The notes: generated by a model from the letters alone, not told the origin. Positions 25,866 to 34,873 are shown, counted from the first letter of the stretch. The stretch: 64,000 nt of DNA from Galbibacter sp. BG1 (GCF_013391805.1 NZ_CP058364.1:496501-560500); one strand, 5' to 3'. Numbers and translations: made by a program.

Positions 25866-27056
25866 ATGAATCAAAAACAGAGGCAAGTTTCAGAAAGGTT
25901 TAAAGAAAAAGAACACTTAATATTAAGTGCAAATTATATTTCTTCAATTTTGATGATTTGCATAGCTCCTGTCTGCTATTTCATTCTCGATATTACCAAA
26001 ATCATACCTTTTGTACTCGTCTCCTATGGCGTGATTGTGCTGTTAAATACCTTTTTCTATTACAAGCATAAAAACCTGGTTTGCACGTATTTAATTACTT
26101 CTGTAACCTCCATCATTTGCGCAGGCATTATCACACTATACAGTGGCGGGATTACCAGTCCATTTTTGTATGTAATGTCCCTTGTTGTTTTTGGCGGTTA
26201 TATTTCCACCAGAAACTACGGTAGGTTTAGTTTATTTCTTATCATCCTCTTCATTTTAGCGGTATATTTTCAAGATCAGCTAAACTTTTCCTTTACCAAC
26301 GTGGTACCCTATAATTCCAGGGATACTTTTAGCATGTTTGCCATTCTCTTTAGCATTTATTTACTGGGGGCCATTTTTGGAAGAATTCTATTGAGAAACT
26401 ACGACCGGCTGTACATCTCAAAATGGGAAATAGAAAAGAAAAGTCAGGAAAACGAAATTCTTCTTAAGGAAATTCATCACCGGGTTAAAAACAACCTTCA
26501 AACAATTTCAAGTTTGTTGAACATGCAGGCCAGAAATACCGATAACGAAGAAACCCAGCGTATTCTTGTGAGTAGTCATAACCGTGTTCTTTCTATGGCC
26601 ATTGTTCACGAAATGCTCTATGCCAAAGAAGATCTTTCCAAAATAGAATACTGCGATTATGTACAGCAACTTGGAAAATTTTTATTAAAATCGCTTAAAC
26701 GGGATAAAAAGATCACCTTAAAAACAGATATTTCTTCAGAAATAAAATTCAACATAGAAACAGCCATCCCATTGGGTCTATTAATAAGTGAGTTTACTAC
26801 CAATTCCCTTAAACATGCTTTTAAAGACATGGAAGAAGGCATCATTTCCATTAGCATCGAAAAACCAGACCCAGAATTCTACTTATTGACCTTAAGGGAT
26901 AATGGTGTTGGCTTTAACACCGACGAGATTGAGGGTAAAAAATCTTCCATGGGACTTAAACTAATTAATAACCTTACCAGACAGCTGCGGGGAACTCTCG
27001 TAAAACCCGAAAAATCCCAAGGTGTTACCTACCTTATTAAATTCAAAGAAATCTAA
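25866..27056 (+). CDS. Membrane sensor histidine kinase, HisKA_2 type
   Basis: This is a 396-residue kinase. Residues ~20-178 hold about six hydrophobic segments (for example ILMICIAPVCYFILDI and FSMFAILFSIYLLGAIFG). The H-box is EIHHRVKNNLQTISSLLN, with the probable phosphorylated His at 204 in the HisKA_2 style. The ATPase domain has an N-box (EFTTNSLKHAF) and a G1 box (LRDNGVGF). No periplasmic sensor domain is evident, so the signal may be sensed in the membrane. No response regulator is encoded nearby, so it is an orphan. Such kinases often act with single-domain or LuxR-type regulators elsewhere. Confidence 0.9.
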   Translation: MNQKQRQVSERFKEKEHLILSANYISSILMICIAPVCYFILDITKIIPFVLVSYGVIVLLNTFFYYKHKNLVCTYLITSVTSIICAGIITLYSGGITSPFLYVMSLVVFGGYISTRNYGRFSLFLIILFILAVYFQDQLNFSFTNVVPYNSRDTFSMFAILFSIYLLGAIFGRILLRNYDRLYISKWEIEKKSQENEILLKEIHHRVKNNLQTISSLLNMQARNTDNEETQRILVSSHNRVLSMAIVHEMLYAKEDLSKIEYCDYVQQLGKFLLKSLKRDKKITLKTDISSEIKFNIETAIPLGLLISEFTTNSLKHAFKDMEEGIISISIEKPDPEFYLLTLRDNGVGFNTDEIEGKKSSMGLKLINNLTRQLRGTLVKPEKSQGVTYLIKFKEI

Positions 27057-27062
27057 CCTCCA

Positions 27063-27443
27063 TTAATAGTTATTATCAATATGCTTTTTTAGGATAGGTA
27101 TTTGTAGGATTATAAATGCCCCGAGCGCCAAAATCCCATACATAAATGTTTTAGGAACTTCTAAATCGATTTGCTGAAGGTAATTTGAAATTTTAGTAAA
27201 CAAAGGAGTAGACAGCTGATTTTCGGGAGCAAAAAATATCCCTAAAATACAAAACACAACTATGGCCGCTAAAATTATTTTCGTTTTCACGGGAACGAGC
27301 GCTTTAATGCGATTGGTTTGAGATTGCTTTTTTACCATTTGCATAACCTGCTGCTTCATCAAAGGATTCGGTTTTTCCAATCCAGCTTCCTGAATGGATT
27401 TTCTAATAAAATCGTCTAACTTTTTTTCTTCTTTACTGCTCAT
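27063..27443 (-). CDS. Two-pass membrane protein, probable anti-sigma partner
   Basis: This 126-residue protein has a soluble N-terminal ~50 residues (EEKKLDDFIRKSIQEAGLEK) and two membrane segments (KIILAAIVVFCILGIFFA and FMYGILALGAFIILQIPIL). Its start overlaps the stop of the upstream ECF sigma gene by 4 bases (ATGA), which implies translational coupling. Co-expression with the sigma factor and an N-terminal cytosolic helix make an anti-sigma role plausible. No zinc-binding HxxxCxxC motif is seen. The function is inferred from context only. Confidence 0.7.
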   Translation of the reverse strand: MSSKEEKKLDDFIRKSIQEAGLEKPNPLMKQQVMQMVKKQSQTNRIKALVPVKTKIILAAIVVFCILGIFFAPENQLSTPLFTKISNYLQQIDLEVPKTFMYGILALGAFIILQIPILKKHIDNNY

Positions 27444-28012
27444 TCTGTTCGATTTATCAGTTTTAAATCTCCTTGCAACAATGCAAACAACTGTTTACGT
27501 GCGCGAAACAGCTTTATTTTTATATTACTCTCGCTTATACCAATTACGGTGGCTATTTCTTTTATGGCCAAGTCTTCAAAATAATACAAACTTATAATTG
27601 TTTGCTCTTCAGGGTGAAGCTTTTGTATCGCTTTATTCAAAATTATTTTCTTTTCTTTTTTGTCCAGTATTTCCAGTGCATCGTCGACCTCATCAATTAA
27701 TTGGTAATCCACTTCAGATATTTCTTCAGTAAAAACCTGTCGGGAATTCTTGCGTACCTTATCCAGAGCCTTACGATATACAATCCTGTAAAACCAAGTG
27801 GAGAACTTTGAATCGCCTTTAAAGCTATGTAAGGAATGAAAGCATTTTAAAAAAGCCTCCTGCACCGTATCCTCGGCCTCTTCCCTATTATTGGTAATAC
27901 GCAGCGCAATAGTAAACGCCAAGTTTTGGTACGTATCCACAAAATAGGAAAAGGCATCTACATCCCCTTTCAATACGCGCTCCCTATATAATTTGTCCTG
28001 TTGGTTAGTCAT
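27440..28012 (-). CDS. ECF RNA polymerase sigma factor
   Basis: This 190-residue sigma-70 family protein has regions 2 and 4 only. Region 2 reads DAFSYFVDTYQNLAFTIALR, then EEAEDTVQEAFLKCFHSLHSF and FSTWFYRIVYRKALD. Region 4 reads LHPEEQTIISLYYFEDLAIK, then EIATVIGISESNIKIKLFRARKQL by position. It is followed with a 4-base overlap by a small membrane protein, and the DUF6249 gene is divergent 127 bases away. That layout is recurrent in Flavobacteriaceae. It is the first of three ECF factors in the window. Confidence 0.93.
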   Translation of the reverse strand: MTNQQDKLYRERVLKGDVDAFSYFVDTYQNLAFTIALRITNNREEAEDTVQEAFLKCFHSLHSFKGDSKFSTWFYRIVYRKALDKVRKNSRQVFTEEISEVDYQLIDEVDDALEILDKKEKKIILNKAIQKLHPEEQTIISLYYFEDLAIKEIATVIGISESNIKIKLFRARKQLFALLQGDLKLINRTE

Positions 28013-28139
28013 TTATCCATAAGACGTATGCTGAATACATTCGGTTACAAAACATTTCATGAATTTTTTAAATTTTGTTGTAACCAGCCGCAACTTTCTT
28101 ACGTCATACTGGTAAATAATCAATTAAAAATACAAAATT

Positions 28140-28481
28140 ATGGAAGGAGTTATAGTTGTTGCAATCATTTTCGGAGCTTTATTTGGGGTTATCTATTTAT
28201 TTGTTACCGCCCGACATAAAGAACGTTTATCGCTAATAGAAAAAGGAGCCGATGCTTCTATATTTTACAGTACACATAAAAGAAAAACAGCGCCTATTTG
28301 GAAAATTCTTGTCCTTAACATTTCACTTTTACTAATGGGGATTGGTATTGGAATATTTGTAGCTGGTATTTTGCATAAAAATTTTAATGTAGAATTTCAA
28401 GTAGCCTTTCCTGGAACTATTTTTACCTTGGCCGGAGTCGGACTTTTTATAGGTTTTTACCTATCGAAGAAGTTGGATTAA
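28140..28481 (+). CDS. DUF6249-type small membrane protein
   Basis: This 113-residue protein has three hydrophobic segments: GVIVVAIIFGALFGVIYLFV at the N-terminus, KILVLNISLLLMGIGIGIFV in the middle and TIFTLAGVGLFIGFYLSKKL at the C-terminus. The segment KERLSLIEKGADASIF after the first helix is the family hallmark. The function is unknown. It is divergent from the ECF sigma operon at 27063-28012 and is likely part of the same regulon or controlled by that sigma factor. This is inferred from recurring gene order. Confidence 0.75.
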   Translation: MEGVIVVAIIFGALFGVIYLFVTARHKERLSLIEKGADASIFYSTHKRKTAPIWKILVLNISLLLMGIGIGIFVAGILHKNFNVEFQVAFPGTIFTLAGVGLFIGFYLSKKLD

Positions 28482-28543
28482 GCATTTTTAACATCGTAGC
28501 AGTAAGGAATTTTGGTATCTTAAGACCAATAAAAAAAAGAATT

Positions 28544-29239
28544 ATGAAACTTTTAAAGATAAATTCCTTACTGCTATTGTGTTTTTTTACGGTTAGTTGT
28601 CAATCTTCCACCAAGAAAGAAACAAAGATTTCAGAAAAAGCTACGGAAGAGGCGACCGCAAAATCAACTTTTGAAAAACCAGAACAAGATCTTTCCAACT
28701 ATGAAACAGCTTACTTTGCCAGTGGATGCTTTTGGTGCGTAGAAGCCGTTTTCGAAAGTGTAAAAGGTGTTAAGGAGGCCGTTTCGGGATATGCGGGAGG
28801 TACCGAGAAAAACCCAACTTACCAACAAGTGGGAAGCGGGCAAACATCGCATGCCGAAAGTGTGAAGGTATATTACGACCCAAAAGAAGTTTCTTTTGAA
28901 ACCTTGGTGCGGGTTTTCTTTGGTTCTCAAGACCCAACCCAATACAATCGCCAAGGCCCCGACGTAGGCCCTCAATATCGATCGATCGCTTTTTATAAAA
29001 ATGAAAAGGAAAAAGAAATTATCGAACGTTACATACAACAGTTGGAGGAAAAGAAAATCTATTCCAGACCTATTGCTACCCAAGTAGAACCTTTTGAAAA
29101 ATTTTGGAAAGCTGAAGATTACCACCAAGACTACGAAAAAAGAAACCCTAACAATCCGTATGTTAGAAATGTTTCAGTCCCTAGATTACGGAAATTTCAA
29201 GAAAAATATCCAGAGCTTTTAAAAGAAGGTGCGCATTAA
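28544..29239 (+). CDS. msrA: Peptide-methionine (S)-S-oxide reductase, lipoprotein form
   Basis: This is a 231-residue MsrA with a lipoprotein signal (LLCFFTVSC, lipid Cys19), so it repairs oxidised methionine in envelope proteins rather than in the cytoplasm. The catalytic motif is ASGCFWCVEAVF with C62 as nucleophile; a second Cys (C65) replaces the usual Gly. Further family segments are SGYAGGTEKNPTYQQVGSG, HAESVKVYYDP, and FWKAEDYHQDY. About 45 linker residues rich in Lys, Glu and Thr separate the anchor from the domain. No MsrB is adjacent. It stands alone. Confidence 0.95.
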   Translation: MKLLKINSLLLLCFFTVSCQSSTKKETKISEKATEEATAKSTFEKPEQDLSNYETAYFASGCFWCVEAVFESVKGVKEAVSGYAGGTEKNPTYQQVGSGQTSHAESVKVYYDPKEVSFETLVRVFFGSQDPTQYNRQGPDVGPQYRSIAFYKNEKEKEIIERYIQQLEEKKIYSRPIATQVEPFEKFWKAEDYHQDYEKRNPNNPYVRNVSVPRLRKFQEKYPELLKEGAH

Positions 29240-29333
29240 TTTATTAATGCCAAATTTAATTAACTTCTAGACGTTTGATGACATGCTTAAAGTGTAACTT
29301 GATACACTGAAAATACATGATGACAAGCAAAAA

Positions 29334-30803
29334 TTACTGCAAAACAACATCGCTGTAGTTAGCGACTAGGTTGATGGTTTTATTGCTGTTCTTTTGGGAG
29401 AAATACCCATTGGCAACCTCGTTATTGTAGTTTTTGGAGACCTTTAAGCTTAAAGTTTTAGGGTATTTTACGGAAGAATTGGAGGCGTTGCTATAAAAGG
29501 TAAAAGCAGTTTTAGGCAAGGAGAGTATGGCGTCGGAGTTATCCAAGACGATGTTTAGGTTGGTGAAGTCATTCGCAATGGCTCCAATGGTTAAATCTCC
29601 AAAACTACCGTTTATCAAAGCATCACCAATAAGGTTTTCTATTATTACATTGGAAGATTTTGAGGTGAGCTTAATGCTTTTCACTTGTTCCAGTTGTACC
29701 GATTCCACATAATTTGCTTTTAATTCCCCCTTATCCCAATTTTCTACCATAACCGGCGAATAAGAAGCTTCTATTACAGACGATTCCCCACAAACCCTTG
29801 GGGCATGCAACCTTGTATAAGACAAGGTTGCATTGATATTGGAATAGTTTTCTGCCAAGGTAACTTCTCCATGACGAATGTTCATTTTAAGTTTCGCGCC
29901 TTTTGGCATTTTTATCTTGATCGTCTTTTTTACTTTTAAATTTTTATCTGCAGTTCCAGACTTGTAATAGAAAACATTAGGTGCCTGCCCATTTGCATTT
30001 ACGTTCCACCGAATAACCTTGGCCTGGGCTTTCCTTGCAGCCACATGCGCTTCTCTCGCTGCTTGCTGTGCTTCCCTCTGGATTTGAATGATCTCGACGC
30101 GCTGCTTTTCGCGTTCTTTTTGCATCTGCTCCCTGTCTTTCATCATTTCCTTGCGGTGCACCTGCCATTCCTCTTGATGTTCTTTAACTTCTTTTTTCCA
30201 TTCTTCTAAATTGGCCTTAACCTCATCATCAAAACTGTCGTTAAATTTCTTTTTCCATTCTTTCAGGTAGGCATCCCCGTCCTTTTTATACGCTTCATAA
30301 TCAAACGTAAAGCTATCAAAATCCATAGGTAGCGGTGGCATTGGAGGTACCGGTGGCACCACCATTATAGAATCCATTTCCGGTAAAGGCGGCATGGGTG
30401 GCATTGGCGGCATTTGTATGGAATCTGGCATGGCAAAAACCATATCATCCATTTCAGAAACAAAAACAAAATCGTTTCCATGGCTCCACTTACTGGTTTT
30501 GGAAGTGGTAATAGTTACCTTACCGCTATTTCCCTGGGCTTTAAAACCCCAGTTTTTAAAGTATTCTGCAGCCTCTTCTTTAGAAAGTCCTTCTACTTCG
30601 ATAACAGCCTCTACTTCTACTTTATTTTTGTTCCACGTATCAAACTCCACGTCGGCATAGCTGGTGTTGATGTCTAAAACTACATCGCTATTTACGTTAA
30701 AAGATTCGTTATAGGTTTTTGTTTCCTTTTGTGCATGCATCCATACCGAAGTAAGAACCATCGCAACAAAAACACTATACATTTTGTGTTGTAAATTCTT
30801 CAT
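29334..30803 (-). CDS. Exported DUF4097-like protein with Pro-Met repeats and coiled coil
   Basis: This 489-residue protein has a signal peptide (FVAMVLTSVWMHAQ). Residues ~25-110 and ~280-485 look like the repetitive beta-strand pattern of DUF4097/adhesin-type proteins (VVLDINTSYADVEFDTW, then GAKLKMNIRHGEVTLAENYS). Between them are a proline- and methionine-rich tract (MPPMPPMPPLPE, then VPPVPPMPPLP) and about 90 charged residues predicted as coiled coil (EWKKEVKEHQEEWQVHRKEM). It overlaps the upstream putative anti-sigma gene by 29 bases and is the third gene of an ECF operon. It probably sits in the periplasm or at the outer membrane. Its role is unknown. Confidence 0.75.
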   Translation of the reverse strand: MKNLQHKMYSVFVAMVLTSVWMHAQKETKTYNESFNVNSDVVLDINTSYADVEFDTWNKNKVEVEAVIEVEGLSKEEAAEYFKNWGFKAQGNSGKVTITTSKTSKWSHGNDFVFVSEMDDMVFAMPDSIQMPPMPPMPPLPEMDSIMVVPPVPPMPPLPMDFDSFTFDYEAYKKDGDAYLKEWKKKFNDSFDDEVKANLEEWKKEVKEHQEEWQVHRKEMMKDREQMQKEREKQRVEIIQIQREAQQAAREAHVAARKAQAKVIRWNVNANGQAPNVFYYKSGTADKNLKVKKTIKIKMPKGAKLKMNIRHGEVTLAENYSNINATLSYTRLHAPRVCGESSVIEASYSPVMVENWDKGELKANYVESVQLEQVKSIKLTSKSSNVIIENLIGDALINGSFGDLTIGAIANDFTNLNIVLDNSDAILSLPKTAFTFYSNASNSSVKYPKTLSLKVSKNYNNEVANGYFSQKNSNKTINLVANYSDVVLQ

Positions 30804-31362
30804 TTGTATTGTCTTTAAGTTCTTTAATCTTTTCTTTTAAACGATATAGTAACTGCAAACGGAATTGTAAGTTATTAATAAGCGCATTGATGGTTTGCTC
30901 GTTCGGGCCCACTTCATTAAGCTCTAAAGTAAGTTCCTTATATGCATCATTCAATTCCCCTAGACGGTTCATATACCCATCCAATAATTTTTGGTTGGCT
31001 TCGGAAATATTGATGTCTGCCAACTCCAAGTTGATGTTCGCCAAGTAATAGTTCTCCACTTTTTTAAGGTCTGGCGAAATATCTCCCAACGTAAGCTGCG
31101 GTTCTTTTTTATCCACCGTTTGGGTATCTGCAAATCCATCTTCAGTACTTACTGAAGGATCCTGTTTTAGAAAAATCCCAAATCCTACACCAAACAGAAC
31201 AAGAACGACCGCTGCTACTTTCCAAAATAAATAGGATTTCTTTTGGTGCTCTTTAGGAAGTTCTTTTTCCAACAATCCTGCAAACCTTTCCCGATGTCCC
31301 TTTGGAAGCTCATGCTGCCCTGAAGCATTTTTTTTAAACAAATCCCTAATATCCTGTGCCAT
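30775..31362 (-). CDS. Single-pass membrane protein, probable anti-sigma factor
   Basis: This 195-residue protein has a cytosolic N-terminal ~43 residues (RDLFKKNASGQHELPKGHRE), one membrane segment (FWKVAAVVLVLFGVGFGIFL) and a helical periplasmic domain ending in a coiled coil (RLQLLYRLKEKIKELKD). It overlaps the ECF sigma gene upstream by 17 bases and the DUF4097-like gene downstream by 29 bases, so the three are one translationally coupled unit. Topology and context fit an anti-sigma factor, but no known anti-sigma motif is visible. Confidence 0.75.
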   Translation of the reverse strand: MAQDIRDLFKKNASGQHELPKGHRERFAGLLEKELPKEHQKKSYLFWKVAAVVLVLFGVGFGIFLKQDPSVSTEDGFADTQTVDKKEPQLTLGDISPDLKKVENYYLANINLELADINISEANQKLLDGYMNRLGELNDAYKELTLELNEVGPNEQTINALINNLQFRLQLLYRLKEKIKELKDNTNEEFTTQNV

Positions 31363-31888
31363 CTACTTTGTGCTTTAAAAGTGATTGTAATTTTTGTTTT
31401 CCCCTTAATAAATGGGTCCGAGAGGTGGTGTTGTTAATATTCAAAATCCCTGAAATCTCTTCGTGGTCGTACCCTTCTATTAAATACAACATAACCACAA
31501 ACCTATACTTATCTGGGAGTTTTTCTATTGCCGACACAATTTCCGCTTTGGTAATTACATCTTCCACCTGCCAATTTTCATCTTCTTCCACATGCATATA
31601 AGATTCTTCCAAGGAAAGAATATTCATTTGTTTCGCCTTTAAAAAATCAATACACTTATTAATTACAATTCGTTTTAACCATGCGCCAAAAGTAACTTCT
31701 GCTTTAAATTGATCCAGTTTTTGAAATGCTTTAATAAAAGCTTCCTGCATGGCATCTTGCGCGTCATCGGTATTTTTTAAATATCGCATGGCCACACAAT
31801 ACATCCCTTGGCAGTACATGTCGTACAACTGCAACTGCGCCTTGCGGTTGTTGCTTTTACATTTCTCGATTAAATCTACCTCAAGCAT
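31346..31888 (-). CDS. ECF RNA polymerase sigma factor
   Basis: This is a 180-residue ECF sigma factor. Region 2 reads LYDMYCQGMYCVAMRYLKNT, then DDAQDAMQEAFIKAFQKLDQF and FGAWLKRIVINKCIDFLK. Region 4 reads LPDKYRFVVMLYLIEGYDHE and EISGILNINNTTSRTHLLRG. It heads a three-gene operon with an apparent membrane anti-sigma factor and an exported DUF4097-like protein. The gene is probably autoregulated, as usual for ECF factors, from the 360-base region upstream. Confidence 0.93.
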   Translation of the reverse strand: MLEVDLIEKCKSNNRKAQLQLYDMYCQGMYCVAMRYLKNTDDAQDAMQEAFIKAFQKLDQFKAEVTFGAWLKRIVINKCIDFLKAKQMNILSLEESYMHVEEDENWQVEDVITKAEIVSAIEKLPDKYRFVVMLYLIEGYDHEEISGILNINNTTSRTHLLRGKQKLQSLLKHKVDGTGY

Positions 31889-32249
31889 GCCGGCTTGTTA
31901 CTTTTTTGTTGGTTATAGTTACTATTCAATTTAAAAGACGATACAAAAATGGTTGCGTTGCATTTTTTTAAGCTTTTCTACATTTTTTCTGAAAGTCTGT
32001 TCTTCATATTCGCCTAGAAGTTATCTCGACTTCAATATAGTCCGAGCGAAGCTGAAGGTCACAAATTCATTTTTAAACTCGCTCCCAATAACTGCTGGTT
32101 TACGGTTGAAAGGTCCTTTTTTGTTGAATGCTTACTGGTTTTTGTTTTGGGGGAAGCGACAATTTAGTTAATAAAAACAGCTAATTAAGAGTAAAAATGA
32201 CTCTTTTTTGTAATTTCGTCAGTTCAGAAGAATAACCGAAAAATTAAAT
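31889..32249. other. Intergenic region with degenerate repeat and a terminator-like hairpin
   Basis: No gene is seen in these 361 bases between divergent genes. At 32024-32062 the sequence TCTCGACTTC...CGAGCGAAGCTGAAGGTCAC resembles a worn copy of the CTTCGAC...AAGCTCAGGGTGACA element at 49994-50075, but the match is weak. At 32187-32206 AAGAGT and ACTCTT pair and are followed by a T run, which looks like a weak plus-strand terminator 44 bases before the epimerase gene. The promoter of the sigma operon must also lie here but was not identified. Confidence 0.4.
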
Positions 32250-33206
32250 ATGAAAACCTATACCATTGAAAACAATTATTTAAAAATAGTCGCGGTAAGT
32301 TTTGGTGCCGCCCTTCAACAAGTTATTACAAAAGATAAAAATGGAAAGGATATAAATGTCATAATAAGCTACCAAAATCTTGAAGACTATAAAAACAATG
32401 CTCTTCATTTAGGTGCTACAGCTGGCCGTTTTGCCGGGAGGATCCATAAAAATGGTTTTGTTTTAAATGGGGAAAAATACACCCTGGCCAATAACAATAA
32501 CGGCGTTCATCTCCACGGAGGCACAGAAGGATTCGGCCTTAAAGAATGGGAACTTGAAAGTATGGAAAAAGGAGAAAATCCATCGATTACGTTTTCTTAT
32601 CTAAGCAAAGATATGGAGGAAGCATATCCTGGGGAACTTCGGGTTTTATGCACCTACCAATTACAAAACAATAAATTGATAATAAGCTATAAAGCAACGT
32701 CTACCAAAGACACTATTGTAAACCTTACCAACCATAATTATTACAATCTTGATGGAAAAGGTTCTATTTTAAATCATGAAATGCAAATTAATGCAGAGAA
32801 GTTTTTGGAAAAAGATAATTATAATGTGGCCAACGGAAACTTTAAAGACGTTGCAGATACCTTTTACAACTTTAGGGAAAGTACAAAAATTAAAGACCAT
32901 AAAGATTTTAACGGACTCGATGATTGTTATGTTTTAACGGAAAAAGAGCCGGCTATTATTATTCACAGTCCAGAAAGTGGAATAGAAATGAAGGTTTCTA
33001 CCAATCAGCCTGGGGTGGTAGTGTATACCCCTAAAGAAATGGAAGCGGATAAATACACAAATACTCCCCTACAGAAATATCCAAGCATTTGTTTTGAAAC
33101 ACAAAATTTCCCCGATGCCCCCAATAACGATCATTTCCCATCAGCTGTTTTAAAAAAGGGAGATACTTACATCAACAAAAGCACATTCGAATTTAATCTT
33201 CGTTAA
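32250..33206 (+). CDS. galM: Aldose 1-epimerase
   Basis: This 318-residue galactose-mutarotase-fold enzyme interconverts the alpha and beta anomers of aldoses. Motifs are GATAGRFAGRI near residue 55, NNGVHLHGGTEGFG with the first active-site His, NLTNHNYYNLDG with the second His, and the C-terminal CFETQNFPDAPNN carrying the catalytic Glu. No signal peptide is present, so it acts in the cytoplasm. It is somewhat shorter than E. coli GalM but complete. It is monocistronic with a strong terminator after it, and it is not linked to other sugar genes here. The rhamnose operon is 24 kb away. Confidence 0.92.
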   Translation: MKTYTIENNYLKIVAVSFGAALQQVITKDKNGKDINVIISYQNLEDYKNNALHLGATAGRFAGRIHKNGFVLNGEKYTLANNNNGVHLHGGTEGFGLKEWELESMEKGENPSITFSYLSKDMEEAYPGELRVLCTYQLQNNKLIISYKATSTKDTIVNLTNHNYYNLDGKGSILNHEMQINAEKFLEKDNYNVANGNFKDVADTFYNFRESTKIKDHKDFNGLDDCYVLTEKEPAIIIHSPESGIEMKVSTNQPGVVVYTPKEMEADKYTNTPLQKYPSICFETQNFPDAPNNDHFPSAVLKKGDTYINKSTFEFNLR

Positions 33207-33233
33207 CAGCTACCTTTTCTAAAGGTATCCTAT

Positions 33234-33270
33234 AAAAAAAGCCATTTTACAAAATTGTAAAATGGCTTTT
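33234..33270. terminator. Bidirectional intrinsic terminator after galM
   Basis: AAAAGCCATTTTAC (33237-33250) and GTAAAATGGCTTTT (33257-33270) form a perfect 14-bp stem. A and T runs on either side allow use from both strands. It separates galM from the convergent RND operon. Confidence 0.85.
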
Positions 33271-33420
33271 ACGCTAAATTCTTATTAAGTTATCTCAAGA
33301 TCAAACTTTATAAGAAAAATGAGAACTTGTTCAGAGGAATTTAGTAAGCAGGGGGAACCAGTTTAACACACGATTAAATGCCATCCACAAAATCCACCAA
33401 AAGACATTTTGGGGAAATGG

Positions 33421-34872
33421 TTAATTCCATCCCCCACCCAAGGCACGGTACATATTTACCATGGCACTCATTTGTTGCATTTTGGTTTCCACAAGTTCAA
33501 ACCTTGATTCCAACGCATCGCGCTGGGTTAATAATACCTCCATATAGTCTGCCCTTGCAGATCTAAATAAAGTATTGGAAATATTAATTGATGCTGTAAG
33601 CGCTTCCACTTGCTGCGCCCGTAAATCGTAACTCTTTTTAAGGTTATCGATTTTAGCCAATTGATTGGCAACCTCAACATAAGCGTTCAACACGGTTTGT
33701 TCGTAATTGTAAACAGCCTGGATCTGTTGTGCGTTTGCCGAATAATAAGCGGCCTTAATAGCGCTTCTGTTAATTAGCGGTGCCGTTAATTCTCCCGCCA
33801 CCGAATACAGCAAAGACTCTGGGGAAGTAAACAAATACTTGGTATTAAACGCTTGATAACCAATATCCGCAGAAATATCCAAACTGGGGTAAAACTGCTT
33901 TTTGGCTGCTTTTACATCGAGCTTGGAAGCCGCCAATTGCAGTTCTGCTTGTTTTACATCTGGGCGATTTTCCAATAATTGGGCAGGAATACCTGCATCG
34001 ATTTTATTTGGCTGCAAATCGGTAAAAGAAGCAGCATCCCTTTCAATAGGCTGTGGATATCTACCTACCAGAAAATTAATCTTATTTTCTGTTTCGGTTA
34101 TTTGTTGCTGAATATCGTACTGCAAACTTTTGGTTTTTAACACTTCAGCTTCAAACTTCCGAACCGCCAATTCTGTAACACGGGCAGCTTCCTTTTGAAG
34201 TTTAACAATACGCAGGGCATTCGACTGGATCTCTACGTTTTTATTTACAATCTCCAGTTGATTATCCAATGCCAACAATTCGTAATAAGAATTTGCGATT
34301 TCAGCAATTAAATTGGTAATCACAAAATTCTTTCCTTCCACACTGGCCAAATAACGTTCTACTGCTGCTTTTTTGGCATTGTGCAGTTTTCCCCAAATAT
34401 CCACTTCCCAAGAAGCATGGGCACCCACTAAAAAATCTGGTAGCGGATCTGGCATTTCTTCTCCTGGCCTAATATCGGTGGTTGCATCATTAGCTCCCAA
34501 ACTTGTATATCGGGCCCTTTTCTCCACACCAGCACCAGCACCCAAACCAATGGAAGGCATATACTCCCCTTTTTTGGCTCGTACCTCGCTTCTGGCAATT
34601 TGAATTTCCTGTAAGGTAATGTTCAGCTCTTTATTATTTTGAAGTGCTTCACCAATAAGGGTATCCAAATAAGGATCGGTAAAATAATCCTTCCATTTTA
34701 TCATTGCCGTATTTACACTATCGGCGGGCTCATCCTTAAAAGTTTCCGGGACTGTTTTATCTGCCTCTACGCTTTCTAAAGCCGGAACACAAGAATACAA
34801 TGTTACCACTGCCAGTGCTCCCACTAAGTATGCTTTCTTATACCGTAACATAATTTTCCTTTTATTGTTCAT
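33421..34872 (-). CDS. Outer-membrane efflux lipoprotein (NodT/OprM family)
   Basis: This 483-residue TolC-type channel subunit has a lipoprotein signal (VGALAVVTLYSC). The two OEP domains are alpha-helical hairpins (residues ~60-260 and ~280-475), with typical segments YLDTLIGEALQNNKELNITL, HASWEVDIWGKLHNAKKAA and ENRPDVKQAELQLAA. It should form the trimeric outer-membrane duct of the pump encoded immediately upstream. Only one base separates it from the RND gene stop. It is the last gene of the three-gene operon. A terminator is not obvious before the galM-side hairpin at 33234-33270, which could serve it. Confidence 0.94.
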   Translation of the reverse strand: MNNKRKIMLRYKKAYLVGALAVVTLYSCVPALESVEADKTVPETFKDEPADSVNTAMIKWKDYFTDPYLDTLIGEALQNNKELNITLQEIQIARSEVRAKKGEYMPSIGLGAGAGVEKRARYTSLGANDATTDIRPGEEMPDPLPDFLVGAHASWEVDIWGKLHNAKKAAVERYLASVEGKNFVITNLIAEIANSYYELLALDNQLEIVNKNVEIQSNALRIVKLQKEAARVTELAVRKFEAEVLKTKSLQYDIQQQITETENKINFLVGRYPQPIERDAASFTDLQPNKIDAGIPAQLLENRPDVKQAELQLAASKLDVKAAKKQFYPSLDISADIGYQAFNTKYLFTSPESLLYSVAGELTAPLINRSAIKAAYYSANAQQIQAVYNYEQTVLNAYVEVANQLAKIDNLKKSYDLRAQQVEALTASINISNTLFRSARADYMEVLLTQRDALESRFELVETKMQQMSAMVNMYRALGGGWN

Positions 34873-34873
34873 C

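Noticed and set aside
33211-33227. Small hairpin TACCTTT/AAAGGTA after galM
   Set aside because: It is short and without a T run. The much stronger stem at 33234-33270 explains termination.
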